Origin: Elephas maximus indicus
Taxonomy: Eukaryota > Chordata > Mammalia > Proboscidea > Elephantidae
Assembly (NCBI RefSeq): GCF_024166365.1
Contig: NC_064834.1
Coordinates: forward strand, 53,362,001 to 53,426,000
Direction of reading: 5' to 3'
Length of the DNA: 64,000 bases
The translations under genes were made by a program, and so were the position numbers. Shown here in pieces: positions 1 to 10,779 of this stretch (position 1 is the first letter of the stretch; the number at the start of each line of letters is the position of its first letter). A model generated the notes under the pieces. That model was not told where the DNA came from and did no database searches. It saw only the letters and a list, made by a program, of their open reading frames with translations.

Positions 1-122
1 TGTACAACTCAAAGAATGTAATCAATGTCACCAAATTGTACATGTGGAAACTATTGAATTGGTGTATGTTTTGGTGTGTATATTCTCAACAACAACAAAA
101 TATATAAAATTTAAAGAAAAAA
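1..122 (+). repeat. Old L1 3'-end fragment
   Basis: The stretch has a 'caccaaattgtacatg' segment followed by 'ttttggtgtgtatatt' and an A-rich end. The same arrangement recurs near 35.3 and 44.2 kb, which marks it as a dispersed LINE-1 3' terminus. Family assignment is from pattern memory; the element is cut by the window edge. Confidence 0.5.
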
Positions 123-206
123 AATGTTATGGAGCACAGTTTTACTCTGACACACATGGTGTTGCCATGAGTCGGAATCAACTTGACATCAACTGGTATT
201 ACTTTC
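123..206 (+). repeat. AfroSINE 3' part
   Basis: It begins inside the 'tatggagcacagtttactctg'-type block and runs into 'catgagtcggaatcaacttgac', the 3' half of the afrotherian SINE repeated throughout the window. The tRNA-like 5' half is missing. Confidence 0.65.
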
Positions 207-968
207 TGATCTTTTCTAAACCTACCTGTAATCACTGAATGGTCCAAAACCCTGAGGAGGATGGCCCAGTCTCCCCAGATGATGTCTGTAGCCCTCTTGC
301 TTGTCCCTTAATGGACAGACCAAGTTTAAGGTATCCAGATGGGACTTCATCTATTCATTCACCTAATTTATGGAACACCTACTATATTCCAAGACTACTT
401 GAATACAAGTCAGTGTTATAAATGGAATGATGTTTGAGACCACAGAGGATTGCCTGGGAGACAACAGAAGTCTTGAAGGGTATGTAGGACTTCATTTAGG
501 CAGAGAGAACAGCAGGTAAAAAGACTACTGCATGGAAGAACATGGAATATTTGGGAAATCGTAAAACGATCTGTATGTATCACTAGAATGGAAGGGGTGG
601 TGAACAAAGGTGGAAAGAGGTAAGTCTGGAAAGTTGTGGCTAGATTGTGAAGGGCCTCCGATGCCAGACTGAGGAATCTGAACTTTATCCTGTGGGCAAG
701 GAAAGCGAGTAAAGACTTTCAAGCACGCAAATGCAATCTTTGGCTTGGGTTAGAAATTTGGGTTCTGGCTGCTTTGTAGTGGAAAGATTGCAGCATGAAC
801 CTCACCCTTTTGGGGCAGGGAAGGAAGTCCTGGGAAAATTCCATTGATGCTCTGGTTCCAGGAGAGAAGTCGGCATCCTCTCCACTCTTTGCACGTGCTT
901 TTAGTTCGTTCTGATTTTACAAGGGTTCTGAGGAACTTTCAAAGACTTCAGAATGAATTTTTCCCTTA
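207..968. other. Intergenic, no gene seen
   Basis: Non-coding sequence 3' of FGF8. Only short chance reading frames occur. There is no CpG clustering and no repeat recognised with confidence. Confidence 0.5.
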
Positions 969-983
969 ACAAAACTAAGCTGA

Positions 984-1388
984 CACAAAAAGACCAGACT
1001 TAATGGTCTGACTGAGACTAGAAGAATCCCAGCGGTCATGGTCCCCAAACCTTCTGTTGGCCCAGGACAGGAACCATTCCCGAAGACAACTCATCAGACA
1101 TGGAAGGGACTGGACAATGGGTTGGAGAGAGATGCTGATGAAGAGTGGGCTACTTGTATCAGGTGGACACTTGCGACTGTTGGCGTCTCCTGTCTGGAGG
1201 GGAGATGGGAGGGTAGAGAGGGTTAGAAACTGGTAAAACCATCACGAAAGGAGAGACTGGAAGGAGGGAGCTGGCTGACTCATTAGGGGGAGAGTAAGTG
1301 GGAGTATGGAGTAAGGTGTATATAAGCTTATATGTGACAGACTGACTTGTAAATTTTCACTTCAAGCACAATAAAAATTATTAAAAAA
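984..1388 (+). mobile_element. 5'-truncated L1 3'UTR insertion with TSD
   Basis: A retroposed LINE-1 3' end with a terminal A-run. It is flanked by a 13-bp target-site duplication, AAAACTAAGCTGA, at 971-983 and 1389-1401. The segment 'gaccagacttaatggtctga' is shared with the insertion at 42.0 kb and is complementary to 3'UTR parts of the large minus-strand L1s at 58.9-61.0 and 62.6-63.4 kb. Confidence 0.75.
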
Positions 1389-1466
1389 AAAACTAAGCTG
1401 AGATAAATTCCCCTCAAAGTTCTTACTGTAGGTAGTATTCAAAACCGGTATTGATCTTAGAGCCTA

Positions 1467-1671
1467 AACAAAAACCCATTCCCATCAACCCGATTCCAAC
1501 TCGTAGCTACACTGTAGGACAGAGTAGTACTGCCCTGAAGGGTTTTCCAGGCTATAATCTTTACAGGAGCAAATTGCCAGGTCTTTTCTCCTATGGAGTG
1601 GCTTGTGGGTTCAAAACGCTGACCTTCTGGTTAGCACTCAAGCTCTTAACCACTGTGCCACCAGGGCTCCT
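1467..1671 (-). mobile_element. AfroSINE, near full length
   Basis: The reverse complement carries the tRNA-like 'gccctggtggcacagtgg' start and the 'gagtcgattccaactc'-type 3' end. A short direct repeat TCTTAGAG flanks it (about 1455 and 1672). It also has the extra middle segment around 'aatctttacaggagc' seen in the longer AfroSINE form. Confidence 0.8.
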
Positions 1672-1869
1672 TCTTAGAGTTTAGAGGCCTGAATTTGACT
1701 GTAACTCTTGATTAATCAGCTCATTTTTTTTTTTATGACCTTGGACAAGCCCATCTCTATAACTCAGTGCTTCCTCCCTTCAGTCAATGGGAACTCTCCC
1801 CTCCCAGAAATTCCCAAGTGCCATGTTGGTACCTGTCTTCAGTCACTTTTTCCTTCACATTCAGTTTTA

Positions 1870-2020
1870 CATTATTATTGGTGTGCTTTGTGGAGTGGAA
1901 AGAGACTGGAGTCAATCAGTCCAGCTTCAAATCCTGGCTCTGCCAGCTGTGTGGCCTTGGGAAATTATTTAACCTCAATGAACTTCATTTTCTTCCTCTG
2001 TCATTGCAGAATATGTGGAT
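1870..2020 (+). repeat. MIR SINE
   Basis: Core-SINE features are visible: 'tcaaatcctggctctgcc', 'tgtgtggccttggg', then 'aacttcattttcttcctctg'. These are diagnostic of ancient mammalian MIR elements. Confidence 0.7.
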
Positions 2021-2410
2021 GAGAAGTGGAGTGGAGCCCAGGCTTGATGTACGCTGGTAGAATGCATCCTGTGTAAGCCCCATATTCTGCCTGGATCCAG
2101 TCCCCTAGCTGGGAGGCATCCTCCTGCCCAACCCACTCCCCACTCTCAGCTGCCACCTTCTACTGACTGCACAGGCTCAAGCATATTCATTGCAAAAGCT
2201 CATTTCAAATTTGTCCTTGAAGGTGGTATCCCAAGCTTCCTAACAGAAGCCCGAGACATCAATGGCAGCTAGAAACCTGGCCAGATGTTGAAGAATTGAC
2301 CAGGGACCAGCAGAATCTTTCTACCTGCTGGGCAGGGCCAGTCCTTGCTCTTTCTGGAAGCTAAGCTTGGGTGGCCGCAGGTGAAAGGCTAGTCAGCTGG
2401 CTAATCTCCT
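2021..2410. other. Intergenic, no gene seen
   Basis: Unique non-coding sequence between a MIR and an AfroSINE. No exon-like block or regulatory cluster stood out. Confidence 0.4.
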
Positions 2411-2622
2411 GTTGTTGTTGTTAGCCACTGTCAAGCCAGCTCCAACTCCTGGCAACCCCGTGTATATCAGAGTAGAACTGTGCTCCGTAGGGTTTTCCAT
2501 GGCTGATTTTTTGGACGTAGATCACCAGACACTTCTTCCAAGGCACCTCTGCGTGAGCTCAAACCACTAACCTTTCAGTTAGCAGCCTAGTGTTTAACCA
2601 TTTGCTCTACATCGGGACTCCT
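2411..2622 (-). mobile_element. AfroSINE, diverged long form
   Basis: Antisense copy: 'gttgttgttgttagccac' A-tail complement, 'gtagggttttccatggctg', 'cctttcagttagcagcc' and a damaged tRNA-like end. It is more diverged than the copies at 3.2 or 40.1 kb. Confidence 0.75.
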
Positions 2623-3159
2623 TCCTCCTGGTCATTAGCGCCAGCAAAATTACTCCTCAGAGCCCAGAATCCACGAGAAGGGAGTCTGAATCTGCCTCCC
2701 ACTTGGCAGTAGGAGAGAGTCCCATACCTAGATGGGCTGAAAGGACAACAGCCCAGGCCCTGAGACACATTCCAAGCACCTCTACTTTCCCCTATCCCAG
2801 TCAGCTTAGTCCAACGATCCTTCAAAAAGGACCATTCTGCTGGGGTGGGATTCACAGTCAGTCTTCAGAGCCATTCCAGGGCAATCTAGCAGCTCAGTGA
2901 AGTGCTAGTAACTTAAGTGGCGAGACTTGGTGGCTCAGTCACTGGAGCTGCTCTGGGGACGGGAGCAGAAGGTCCCATGTTTACTCCCAGACTCACCTCA
3001 AAGGCTTTTGCCACTTTGAGGCTCCTTCTAAGCTGCAACTGTGTCCTTAGGGGCAGGCACGGAGAGGGGTGAGCTTAGGATGGCCCCCTCAGCCTGGCAA
3101 AGGCTTCTTCTGCAGGGCTCTGGGCTGCCTAGGGAGAGAGAGGGGAGAGGAGTTCTTCT
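2623..3159. other. Intergenic, no gene seen
   Basis: GC-moderate unique sequence. The reading frames are short and lack exon borders or family similarity. Confidence 0.4.
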
Positions 3160-3199
3160 AACAAGAGCAATAGCATTTACTGAGTGCTTACTCTGTGCA

Positions 3200-3358
3200 G
3201 GAAACCTGGTGGCATAGTGGTTAAGTGCTACGGCTGCTAACCAAGAGGTCGGCAGTTCGGATCCACCAGGTGCTCCTTGGAAACTCTACGGTGCAGTTCT
3301 ACTCTTTCCTATAGGGTCGCTATGAGTCAGAGTCAACTCAACGACATTGGGTTTTGGG
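3200..3358 (+). mobile_element. AfroSINE with TSD, inside MIR
   Basis: Complete copy from 'gaaacctggtggcatagtgg' to the 'ttgggttttggg' tail. Target-site duplication TTACTCTGTGC lies at 3188-3198 and 3360-3370. Confidence 0.9.
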
Positions 3359-3443
3359 TTTACTCTGTGCCTGGCACTGTTCTCCTACTTTATAGGTGCT
3401 GCCTTTTGGACCTCAACCTGTAAGTAGGCACTATTATGAATCC

Positions 3444-3644
3444 TGGAGTCCCCAGGTAGTGCAAACAGTCAACACGTTTGGCTGCTAACCAAAAGGTTGG
3501 AGGTTTGAGTCCACCCGGAAGTGCCTCAGAAGAAAGGCCCTGGAGTCTACTTCCAAAAAATCAGCCTTTGAAAACCCTATGGAGCACAGTTCAACTCTGA
3601 CACACATGAGCTGGAGTTGATTCAGCAGTAACTGGGAACTAGTA
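3444..3644 (+). mobile_element. Second AfroSINE, long form, inside the same MIR
   Basis: It starts 'ggagtccccaggtagtgc' and includes the longer middle section 'gcctcagaagaaaggccc'. The imperfect flanking duplication ATTATGAATCC / ATTATGAATTCC is at 3433 and 3645. It is older than its neighbour by divergence. Confidence 0.8.
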
Positions 3645-3799
3645 ATTATGAATTCCATTTTACAAACGAAGAGACCGAGCCCCAGAGAGGCTAAGTAACT
3701 TTAACAAGGTCACAAGAACCTGAGCTAGAGAAATGGTCACTCCTAGCCTTCCTTTGTCTCACACCATGGCTCGAAGGGGAAGAAAGAGTTTATTTTGAA

Positions 3800-4045
3800 A
3801 TAATAGAGTGTGGCGTAGTCAAATGTGCCTTAATGCTTTACAGCCCAAAAGCCTTGGTTCAAAACCTAGGTCAACCACTAACTTGCCCTAGCGCTTTGGG
3901 CAAATTGCTTAATTTCTCTTAGCCTCAGTTTCCCCATCAATAAAATGGAACCAGTAGTACGGACCTTGCAGGGCTGTTGTGAGAGTTCAAAATAACATAT
4001 GCAGCACACCTGGTACCTGGTGGGTGCCCACTAAATGATGACCAC
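3800..4045 (+). repeat. MIR SINE, nearly full length
   Basis: Contains 'gccttggttcaaaacc', 'gggcaaattgcttaatttctc', 'cctcagtttccccatc' and 'gcagggctgttgtgag', the canonical MIR order. Confidence 0.8.
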
Positions 4046-4905
4046 GGTGATGACCCTGCTCTCCCCTCCCTTGAGTGTGTGCAGGGTGTGTGCCTCCAAC
4101 AAGCTGTCAGGGCCTGTCCCTAGCCCCATCACTGGCCTCTGGAGTAAGTGGAAGGAGCTCCTGGCGGGGGGGGGCGGGGGAAGCTTGAGTGACTGCAGGC
4201 CAGCCTTGAGGGCCTCACAGGGGATATTGACCATAGCCACAGGTGCACCAATTACTTTCCCCTTGAAGAAAGCTTGAGGGGGGCGCCTTCCCCCTCACTT
4301 CCCCACACCGCTCAGCCCTGACCTTTGGTTCTACAGAAGGCAGTGGCAGCGCCACAGCCCCAGTCCACTGGCTGGTCGTTTGTCTTCAAATTTCATAGCC
4401 TCCCTGAGGCTCCCAGGGCTGCGCACATTTTCCCTCCCTTTCCCAGCCAGTTCCCAGTTAGCCTGGGAGCCTCTTAGTGGCAGCTCGGGTTTCATTCCTG
4501 GGAGCTTTGTTCAGGATGGAGTTCCTGGTTGGAATAAGCTCTGGGTGTGAGTGGTCAGTGCAGGAAGAGACTGGAGCCTCTCTGGGAGGTTGCGAGAACA
4601 GCCCCACTTGGCCTGGGGCTGAGGAGAGAGCAGGGCTGCCCAGACGGAGCCGGGAAGATGGACAACAGGCCTGGAGCCCACCCAACTCTTCCTCTCTGGA
4701 GGGTCTTTGTCACCATCTCCCCCTGAAGGCCCAAGAGGACCCCAAAGGCTCAGAACCTGCATCTCCTTTACCACCTGCAATGGCCAAGATGTCAGATATG
4801 ATGGAAGAATCCAAGCGGGGCCCCAATATTGTCTTCATATATTTGATGAAATTTGCTTCTATACAGGTTTTTCTCAGAAAAGTGGGTTCTGCTGCTAAAA
4901 AAAAA
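4046..4905. other. Intergenic, no gene seen
   Basis: GC-richer unique sequence with several overlapping open frames on both strands (up to 146 codons). None has flanking splice sites at its limits, a plausible start context or a recognisable domain. Confidence 0.5.
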
Positions 4906-5020
4906 TTTTTTAATTGATAATCTAGTATAAACTCTTTATAAATGAGGAAATGAAGGCTCAGAGTGATTGATTTCCCCAAGGACCCCACAGCTACTCGTTC
5001 TCAACTCCTATCTTCTCTAT
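4906..5020 (+). repeat. MIR fragment
   Basis: 'aaatgaggaaatgaaggctcag' followed by 'ccccaaggaccccacagct' is the 3' half of a MIR-type element. Confidence 0.55.
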
Positions 5021-5490
5021 GACTCCTTCTGTGATTCCATCAAGCAGAGTACCTGGTGCTAACCATATATTACCCTCCCCACATTGTGTGGCAGCTGTAG
5101 GTTTGCTAGGCTGTGAACCCCGATACCTGGGGAGCAGCTTGAAGGCAGCAACCTTGCTCATCTACCCCTTCGTCTCCAGCAATTCCATGCCCTGGATGCA
5201 CTGACTTGAATTAAGATTGAGCAAGCTGAGCTGGACGCCCTCAGAAACAACTCAAGGTCTTTCTCCTACCAGGTTTCCACTGTTTCAGACTCAGCCCTAG
5301 CCTGAACTGGGAGACACTCCTGCCCTCCTCTCCCAGGCCCTCTTGGGTCCTCACACAACCCTTGCTCTTCCTCTGTCTCGGCCATACCATACCTCATCAG
5401 TATTGCCTAATTGTCCCATCTGGCTAGATGGGAAGCCTTGAGTCAGAGGCGAATCTGACTACTCACTGCTGCTTCCCAATACCTACTTTT
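5021..5490. other. Intergenic, no gene seen
   Basis: Unique sequence with no gene or recognised repeat. Confidence 0.4.
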
Positions 5491-5510
5491 ATGCTTAGCA
5501 TATAAGAAAA

Positions 5511-5872
5511 CCGAAAACACCAAACCCATTGCCATCGAGTCGATTCTGACTCATGGGGATCCCATGTGTGTCAGAGAAGAGCTGCACTCCATAGTGTTTT
5601 CAATGGCTGTAATCAACTGTGAACCAAAAGGCTGGTAGGTCAAAACTACCAGCGACTCCACAGGAGAAAGATGTGGCAGTCTGCTTCCACAGAGATTTAC
5701 AGCCTTGGAAACCCTATGGCATCGTTTCCAAGGCTGTAAATTGACTTGACAGCAGTGGGTTAATTTTATGGAAGTAGGTCTCCAGGCCTTTCTTCTGTGG
5801 CACCACTGGGTATATTCAAACTGCCAGCTTTTCAGTTAGTAGCTGGGCTCAAACAATTTGCTCTACCCAGAG
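5511..5872. mobile_element. Composite AfroSINE: minus element broken by plus element
   Basis: The order is antisense SINE 3' end ('ttgccatcgagtcgattctg'), then a sense segment ('ccagcgactccacaggag' to 'cttgacagcagtgggtta'), then antisense SINE 5' part ('cagttagtagctgggctc'). The whole is flanked by CTTAGCATATAAGAA (5494-5508 and 5874-5888), so the outer element inserted first and a second copy landed inside it. Confidence 0.75.
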
Positions 5873-5894
5873 ACTTAGCATATAAGAAGTGCCC

Positions 5895-6428
5895 AGTCCA
5901 GAGCGAAAGAGAAGAAGGAAATCAAAGACTGAAGGAAGAAACTAGTAGGCTATAGGACTAATAGTCTACACGAGCTACAGCCTCACCTACCTTGAGACCA
6001 GAAGAACTAGATAGTACCCAGCTACCACCACCTACCGTTCAGACCAGAGAGGAGCCCCGAGACTATTGCCCTGGGGTACCCTTTAAACTTGGAACTCAAA
6101 TCACTCCCAGAGGTCACCTTTCAGCCAAATGACAGATCAGCTCATAAAATAAGTAATATCACCCCTGAGTACTGTGCTCCTCTAAATAATCATCTAAATG
6201 CAATGAAACTGTAAACATTTACTCAAGACCAAAGACAAGAAGGTAAGGGGGGGACAGGAAAGCTAGACGAATGGAAACACAACGAGCAGAATGGAAATAA
6301 TGAGAATGCTGACACATGGTAAAAAATGTAACCTATATCAGTGAACACTATGTATAGAAATTGTTAAATGAGAACCTAATTTGTTGCGTAAACTTTCACC
6401 AAAACCATAATAAAATATATATAAAAAA
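5895..6428 (+). mobile_element. 5'-truncated L1 3' end with TSD
   Basis: A-tailed insertion flanked by AAGAAGTGCCC at 5884-5894 and 6429-6439. It contains 'gagaccagaagaactagat', complementary to the 'ctagtttttctggtctc' motif of the minus-strand L1 at 60.2 kb, so it belongs to the same L1 3'UTR lineage. Confidence 0.7.
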
Positions 6429-6439
6429 AAGAAGTGCCC

Positions 6440-7079
6440 CATAAATTTGTCATAAATCAGTACAAGGCACTAGGGAAAGGAACAAGTCGGCATTGGCTAG
6501 GAGGAACAAATGAGAGGCTCTGAATGTTGATTTCCTGTGTTCCTGTTCCCTTAGGTTTTTTCCAACTACAAGCAATTCAGACTTGACTTTCTCCTCATCT
6601 TTGTGGGCTTCTTTGGGGGTTGGGGAAGGGAAGGCAAGGCCAGGTCTGAGGAGCACGGTAGTAAGGACTTACACACTAGCCTCCAGATGTAAGAAGGGAG
6701 GTCATCTCCCTTGCAGGCACCACCTCCTCTGCCCCCCTTCTGTTCTCCCAGGTCTCCAGGGGCCCCTGCCTTTGGGTGGCACACCCAACTTGGAAGAGTG
6801 AAGGCAAAAGGGAGAGGCCAGGCTTTGTGAGAGAGAAGGACTTTGCTTTCTCTCTCTCAGCTCCTGGCTACCTCAGGCCCTAGGGCTACCTCAGGCCTTA
6901 TGTCTGCCAGAGCTGTTTCCCAAGGGCCTTGTCCCAGGAAAGTGGCTTCTCTGGAGGCTCTGCCTTCCTCATGGCTCCTCATTGTGCCTCTTGGATGAGG
7001 TCAATGTACAAGCTTAGACTCGCCATCATCTGATGGCACTGAGGGACTGAGCTTGACTGGCCCAGCCCCTCTCCCAGGG
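6440..7079. other. Intergenic, no gene seen
   Basis: Unique sequence. Pyrimidine-rich tracts are present but there is no exon or clear regulatory cluster. Confidence 0.4.
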
Positions 7080-7084
7080 TCTCC

Positions 7085-7322
7085 CCACTGTAGCCATCAT
7101 TTGTTAAGCACCATTGTTAAGGGACTCTGCAGGGGACTTTGTGGACATGAATTCTACTCCTCATGACAAGGATATAGGCAGAATATGTTCCCCACTTGCA
7201 GGAGAGGAAATGGAGGCTTAGAGAGATGGCTTGAATTGCCCAGGTCATATAGCTAGGAAGTGATAGAGTTAGGATTCAAACTTAGTTCTGACTTCAAAGC
7301 CCTTGCTCTTAAACATCACACC
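7085..7322 (+). repeat. MIR-type repeat
   Basis: 'catttgttaagcacc', 'gaggaaatggaggcttagag' and 'tcatatagctaggaagtg' follow the MIR layout. Confidence 0.6.
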
Positions 7323-7324
7323 AA

Positions 7325-7515
7325 AAAAAAAAAAAACCATTGCTGTCGAGTCAATTCTGACTCATGGCAACATCATGTGTGTCAGTAGAACTGTGCACCA
7401 CAGGGTTTTCAATGGCTAATGTTTTGCAAATAGAATGTCAGGGCTTTCCTCTGAGGTACCTCTAGACTGACTGGAAAGCAGCCAAGTGCTTAAGTGTTTG
7501 CACCACCCAGGGACA
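7325..7515 (-). mobile_element. AfroSINE, old long form
   Basis: An antisense copy begins after an A-run with 'ccattgctgtcgagtcaatt' and ends near 'gcaccacccagggac'. The middle shows the 'gaggtacctctagactg' variant typical of older copies. Confidence 0.75.
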
Positions 7516-7519
7516 CCAA

Positions 7520-9390
7520 CAACCATACCAAGCCTTCTCTGGCTTTGCTGAGGTTTAGGGAGTTTCAACATCAGCTTCAGTGCACTTTCCAGGGGCGCTG
7601 GGAAGAGTAAGAACACGGAAGACTTCCTTCCCTTCACTTCCCTCTGTCTACCCACCCCACAGCTCTGCTGAGTGCTCTCAATGGAGGCCCACTTCCTGGT
7701 GCAGGCTCCTGAAGAAGGTCCACCAAGAGCCTCACACACCTGTGCACACCCCCATCTCACTAATCCTCTGGTCAAAAATAGCCATTTCAGACCCTGTAGG
7801 TTTAGGCTTTGACCCTCCTCACTATCAGCCTCTGGCTTGAGCCATTTGGTTATCAGCTCACCCTTGTCTCCCAGCCTTCATTCAGAGCCCCAGCTGCCAA
7901 TCAGTCCCCACTAACAGCACCCCTAAAAGCCACCTCTCCTCCCTGGACTGCTAGCACCTCTTCATGAAACCTCCTCTTCTACTCTGCTCAGGTCCCTCCC
8001 CCTCTCCCGCCAGGATGATCAGGCCTGGCTTAGGGGAAGTGGTTGGAATTTGAGCCCGAGGTAGAGATATCTGCTCAAACCCCTGGGATCCTACTACCCC
8101 AGCTTAGTCTATCAGAACTGAGATCAGGCAGGACCTACATGGTGTATTACCCATGATAAATGTTTGATGAGCTGCCTCTTCATTACTGAGGGCTGCGAAA
8201 GGGGAGGGGGACAGGGCAAAGCTCAGAGAGAGAGAGCGCAGGGAGGGGAGCTGGAAGGCTGTGAGGTGGCCCAGGTGGAGGTTATGGTGGGACAGGAGGC
8301 TTCTTTGCGAAGAAAGATTCGGCAGCACTCAATGATGTTTGTCAAACTGAAATGATTGAATGTCCTGCAAACCAGGAGGAGTCCAAGAGGATAGAAGATT
8401 CTGAATCTGGGTATTTGGGAGCTATGCACCTGTGGGCAGAGAGGGATAGCTGGAATTCAGTGGTGGGCCTGGCCGCTCCCACCCTCCAAAGTCACTGACT
8501 CGTTCTCTAGCCTGTTGACCTGGGTCTCAGGGTTCCAGTGCCATGGATCCTCAAGGGCTTGCTATTCTGCTACCCCTAAGGCCCAGGGCCCTGAGCATTT
8601 TCTGGTCCTCTGGGCCCAAGGTCAAGAGAAGCTGCAAATCCTGCAGAGCTTGGCCCAGGCTTCTTGCTTTCTGAAAGCAGTGCCCAGGCCTGGCCCGAAG
8701 TCAGAGCCCACCTGATTGGGGGCCTGGCCTCAATCCCCAAATGCCAAAGCCAGGGACCTCGCTTGGCACAGGACAGTGCCTGCCTCTCCCCACCTCCAGA
8801 CACAGCCAAAGTAGGAAGGGGAAAAAAACGCAGCTTCCCAAACCAACCCAGTGGCTCCAGCTTGCTTCAAGATTCCTTAGACTGGCTGAGGGAGGGAGAG
8901 ATATGACAGGGCTGAGCTAGGGCCTTTTTCAGCATCTGTGTGTGGGTGGGGAGGGGGAGCATGCATTCGGGGTCAGTTCTGCGCCCACCCAGATGGACAG
9001 TTAGTTCTTGAGGTCAGCAAGAGATCCAGATGGAGAAGGAAGACAACCAAAGGGGCCTTATTGGCACAGCCCTTCACAGTAACTTGGGACTTGGGGGATC
9101 CCCCTGGAGTTTCTGCCAGCTCCCCATCTGTCTTACTACCACTTACTCCTCCTCTCTCCTCTGCTCTCTCTGGCTCTGAACTCCCCTTCACTCTCCCCTT
9201 TGAAGTCCCTTTGTTGCTATGGAAACCAGTGGAGGGGAAGGAAGCAGAATTTTGGGAGGTTCTTGAGTGTCCATTCCAACAGCCCTTGCTTAGATGTTTG
9301 TTTGTCTAGGTTTTGGAAACATTTTTGTCACCTTAGAAAAAGGGGGTGAACCTGTTTCACACAGCCTTGAGCCTTCTTGTTAGTAAGACT
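7520..9390. other. Intergenic, no gene seen
   Basis: About 1.9 kb of mostly unique sequence including a purine-rich patch near 8.2 kb. The short frames on both strands lack splice borders and family similarity. No gene is called. Confidence 0.5.
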
Positions 9391-9400
9391 GTATGTGTCT

Positions 9401-9562
9401 GGAGCCCTTATGATGCAGTGGTTAAGAGCTACAGCTGCTAACCAAAAGGTCAACAGTTTGAATCCACCATCCACTCCTTAGAAATCCTATAGGGCAGTTC
9501 TACTCTGTTGTATAAGGTTGCTATGAGTTGGAATTGACTTGATGGCAACGGGTTTGGTTTGG
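9401..9562 (+). mobile_element. AfroSINE with 12-bp TSD
   Basis: Complete element from 'ggagcccttatgatgcagtgg' to 'acgggtttggtttgg'. TATGTGTCTGGA is duplicated at 9392-9403 and 9563-9574. Confidence 0.9.
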
Positions 9563-9724
9563 TATGTGTCTGGATGTCTAAGAGGGGTCACCCATCCCAG
9601 GACCATCCTCAAGCCTCCTGCCCTTCAGACATTTCCTGATACCTGACCTATGTCCTGGATTCAGAGAATGCCCAACCCACATTCCCTACTCAACAGCCTC
9701 AGGGGTCTTTTCTTACTTTATTAG

Positions 9725-10720
9725 TTGATGGCTTTGACAATGTTTACTGAACATTTATGAAGTGCCAGGTACTGTTCTGTTGTTGTTGTGTGCCATAGAG
9801 TCAATTTAGACTAATAATGACTCTACAGGACACAGTAGAACTGCCCCATAGGGTTTCCTGGGCTGTAATCTTTACCGGAGCAGATGACCAGGTCTTTTCT
9901 CCTGTGGAGCAGCCAGTGGATTCAAACTGCCTACCTTTCATTTCGCAGCTCAGCACTTAACAATTGAGCCACCAAGGCTCCTTTCCAGCACTGTTCTAGG
10001 CACTGGATATGCATCAATGAGCAAGCCAGACAAAGTATATGTTCTCCTGGGAGGTAGGGGTAGAAAGACCAAAAATAAGTAAATAAATTAAAAAAAAAAA
10101 AAACAACAAGATAATATCAGATAGTGGTAAGTGTAGTAAGGAAAATAAGCAGTGGGGGACAGCAGAGAGATCTACATAATGAGGAATCACCCACCCAGTG
10201 ATTTAGAATATAGGCATTCCAAATGGAGAGAACAGCAAATGCAAAGGCCCCATGGCAGTGAGCAGATAGGAGCTTGACTTGTTTGGGAAAATGAAAGGAA
10301 GTGTGGACAGAGTGCAGCAGGTGAGAAGGAGAACGGTGAAACGATGAGGTTAGGTAGGCAGACAGGGCCCAGAATAGGAAGGGCCATCAAGCAGGGCATG
10401 GAAAGAAGTTTGAATTTGATTCTAGGTACAGTAGAAATAACACAGGCAGGTTTGTCCTATGAAAATCCCAGCCACAGAATACGGAATGGATGGTAAGGGA
10501 ATAAGAGAGGACCCAGGGAGAACAGTTTAGGAGTTTACTGCCATAGGCCAGGTAAGAGCTAATGACGATTTGGGCCAGGGTATGACAGTGGGTAAGTAAT
10601 CTCCAGGGGGATTGGACTGGAGATATGTCCTAGAAGTAAAGCCAGCAGGACCTACTGATGGGAGGCAGAGGTGAGGCTGAGAGAGGAGTCAAGGAGACTC
10701 CCAGGTTAAACCAACCCTGT
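9725..10720 (+). repeat. L2 LINE 3' region, interrupted by an AfroSINE
   Basis: 'gtgccaggtactgttct' resumes after a SINE as 'cactgttctaggcactgg', then '...caaatgcaaaggccccatggc'. This is the familiar internal order of mammalian L2. Divergence is high, so limits are approximate. Confidence 0.65.
9777..9985 (-). mobile_element. AfroSINE inserted in L2
   Basis: Antisense long-form copy flanked by an imperfect GTACTGTTCT / GCACTGTTCT duplication inside the host L2. Confidence 0.8.
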
Positions 10721-10779
10721 TTGTTGTTCACTGTCCAATGACAGTAAAATTTTCCCTACCCCACTTCAAGAGGTAGGCT

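Larger units (their letters stand above)
3160..3740 (+). repeat. MIR split by two AfroSINEs
   Basis: An old MIR reads 'gcatttactgagtgctta', then resumes 'ctctgtgcctggcactgttc', then 'ggcactattatgaatcc', and after a second interruption 'ccattttacaaacgaagag' and 'gagaggctaagtaactt'. The two gaps are AfroSINEs with their own target-site duplications. Confidence 0.75.

Noticed and set aside
4477-4917. 146-codon frame in the FGF8 3' flank
   Set aside because: No exon borders, no family similarity, mixed with MIR sequence at its end.
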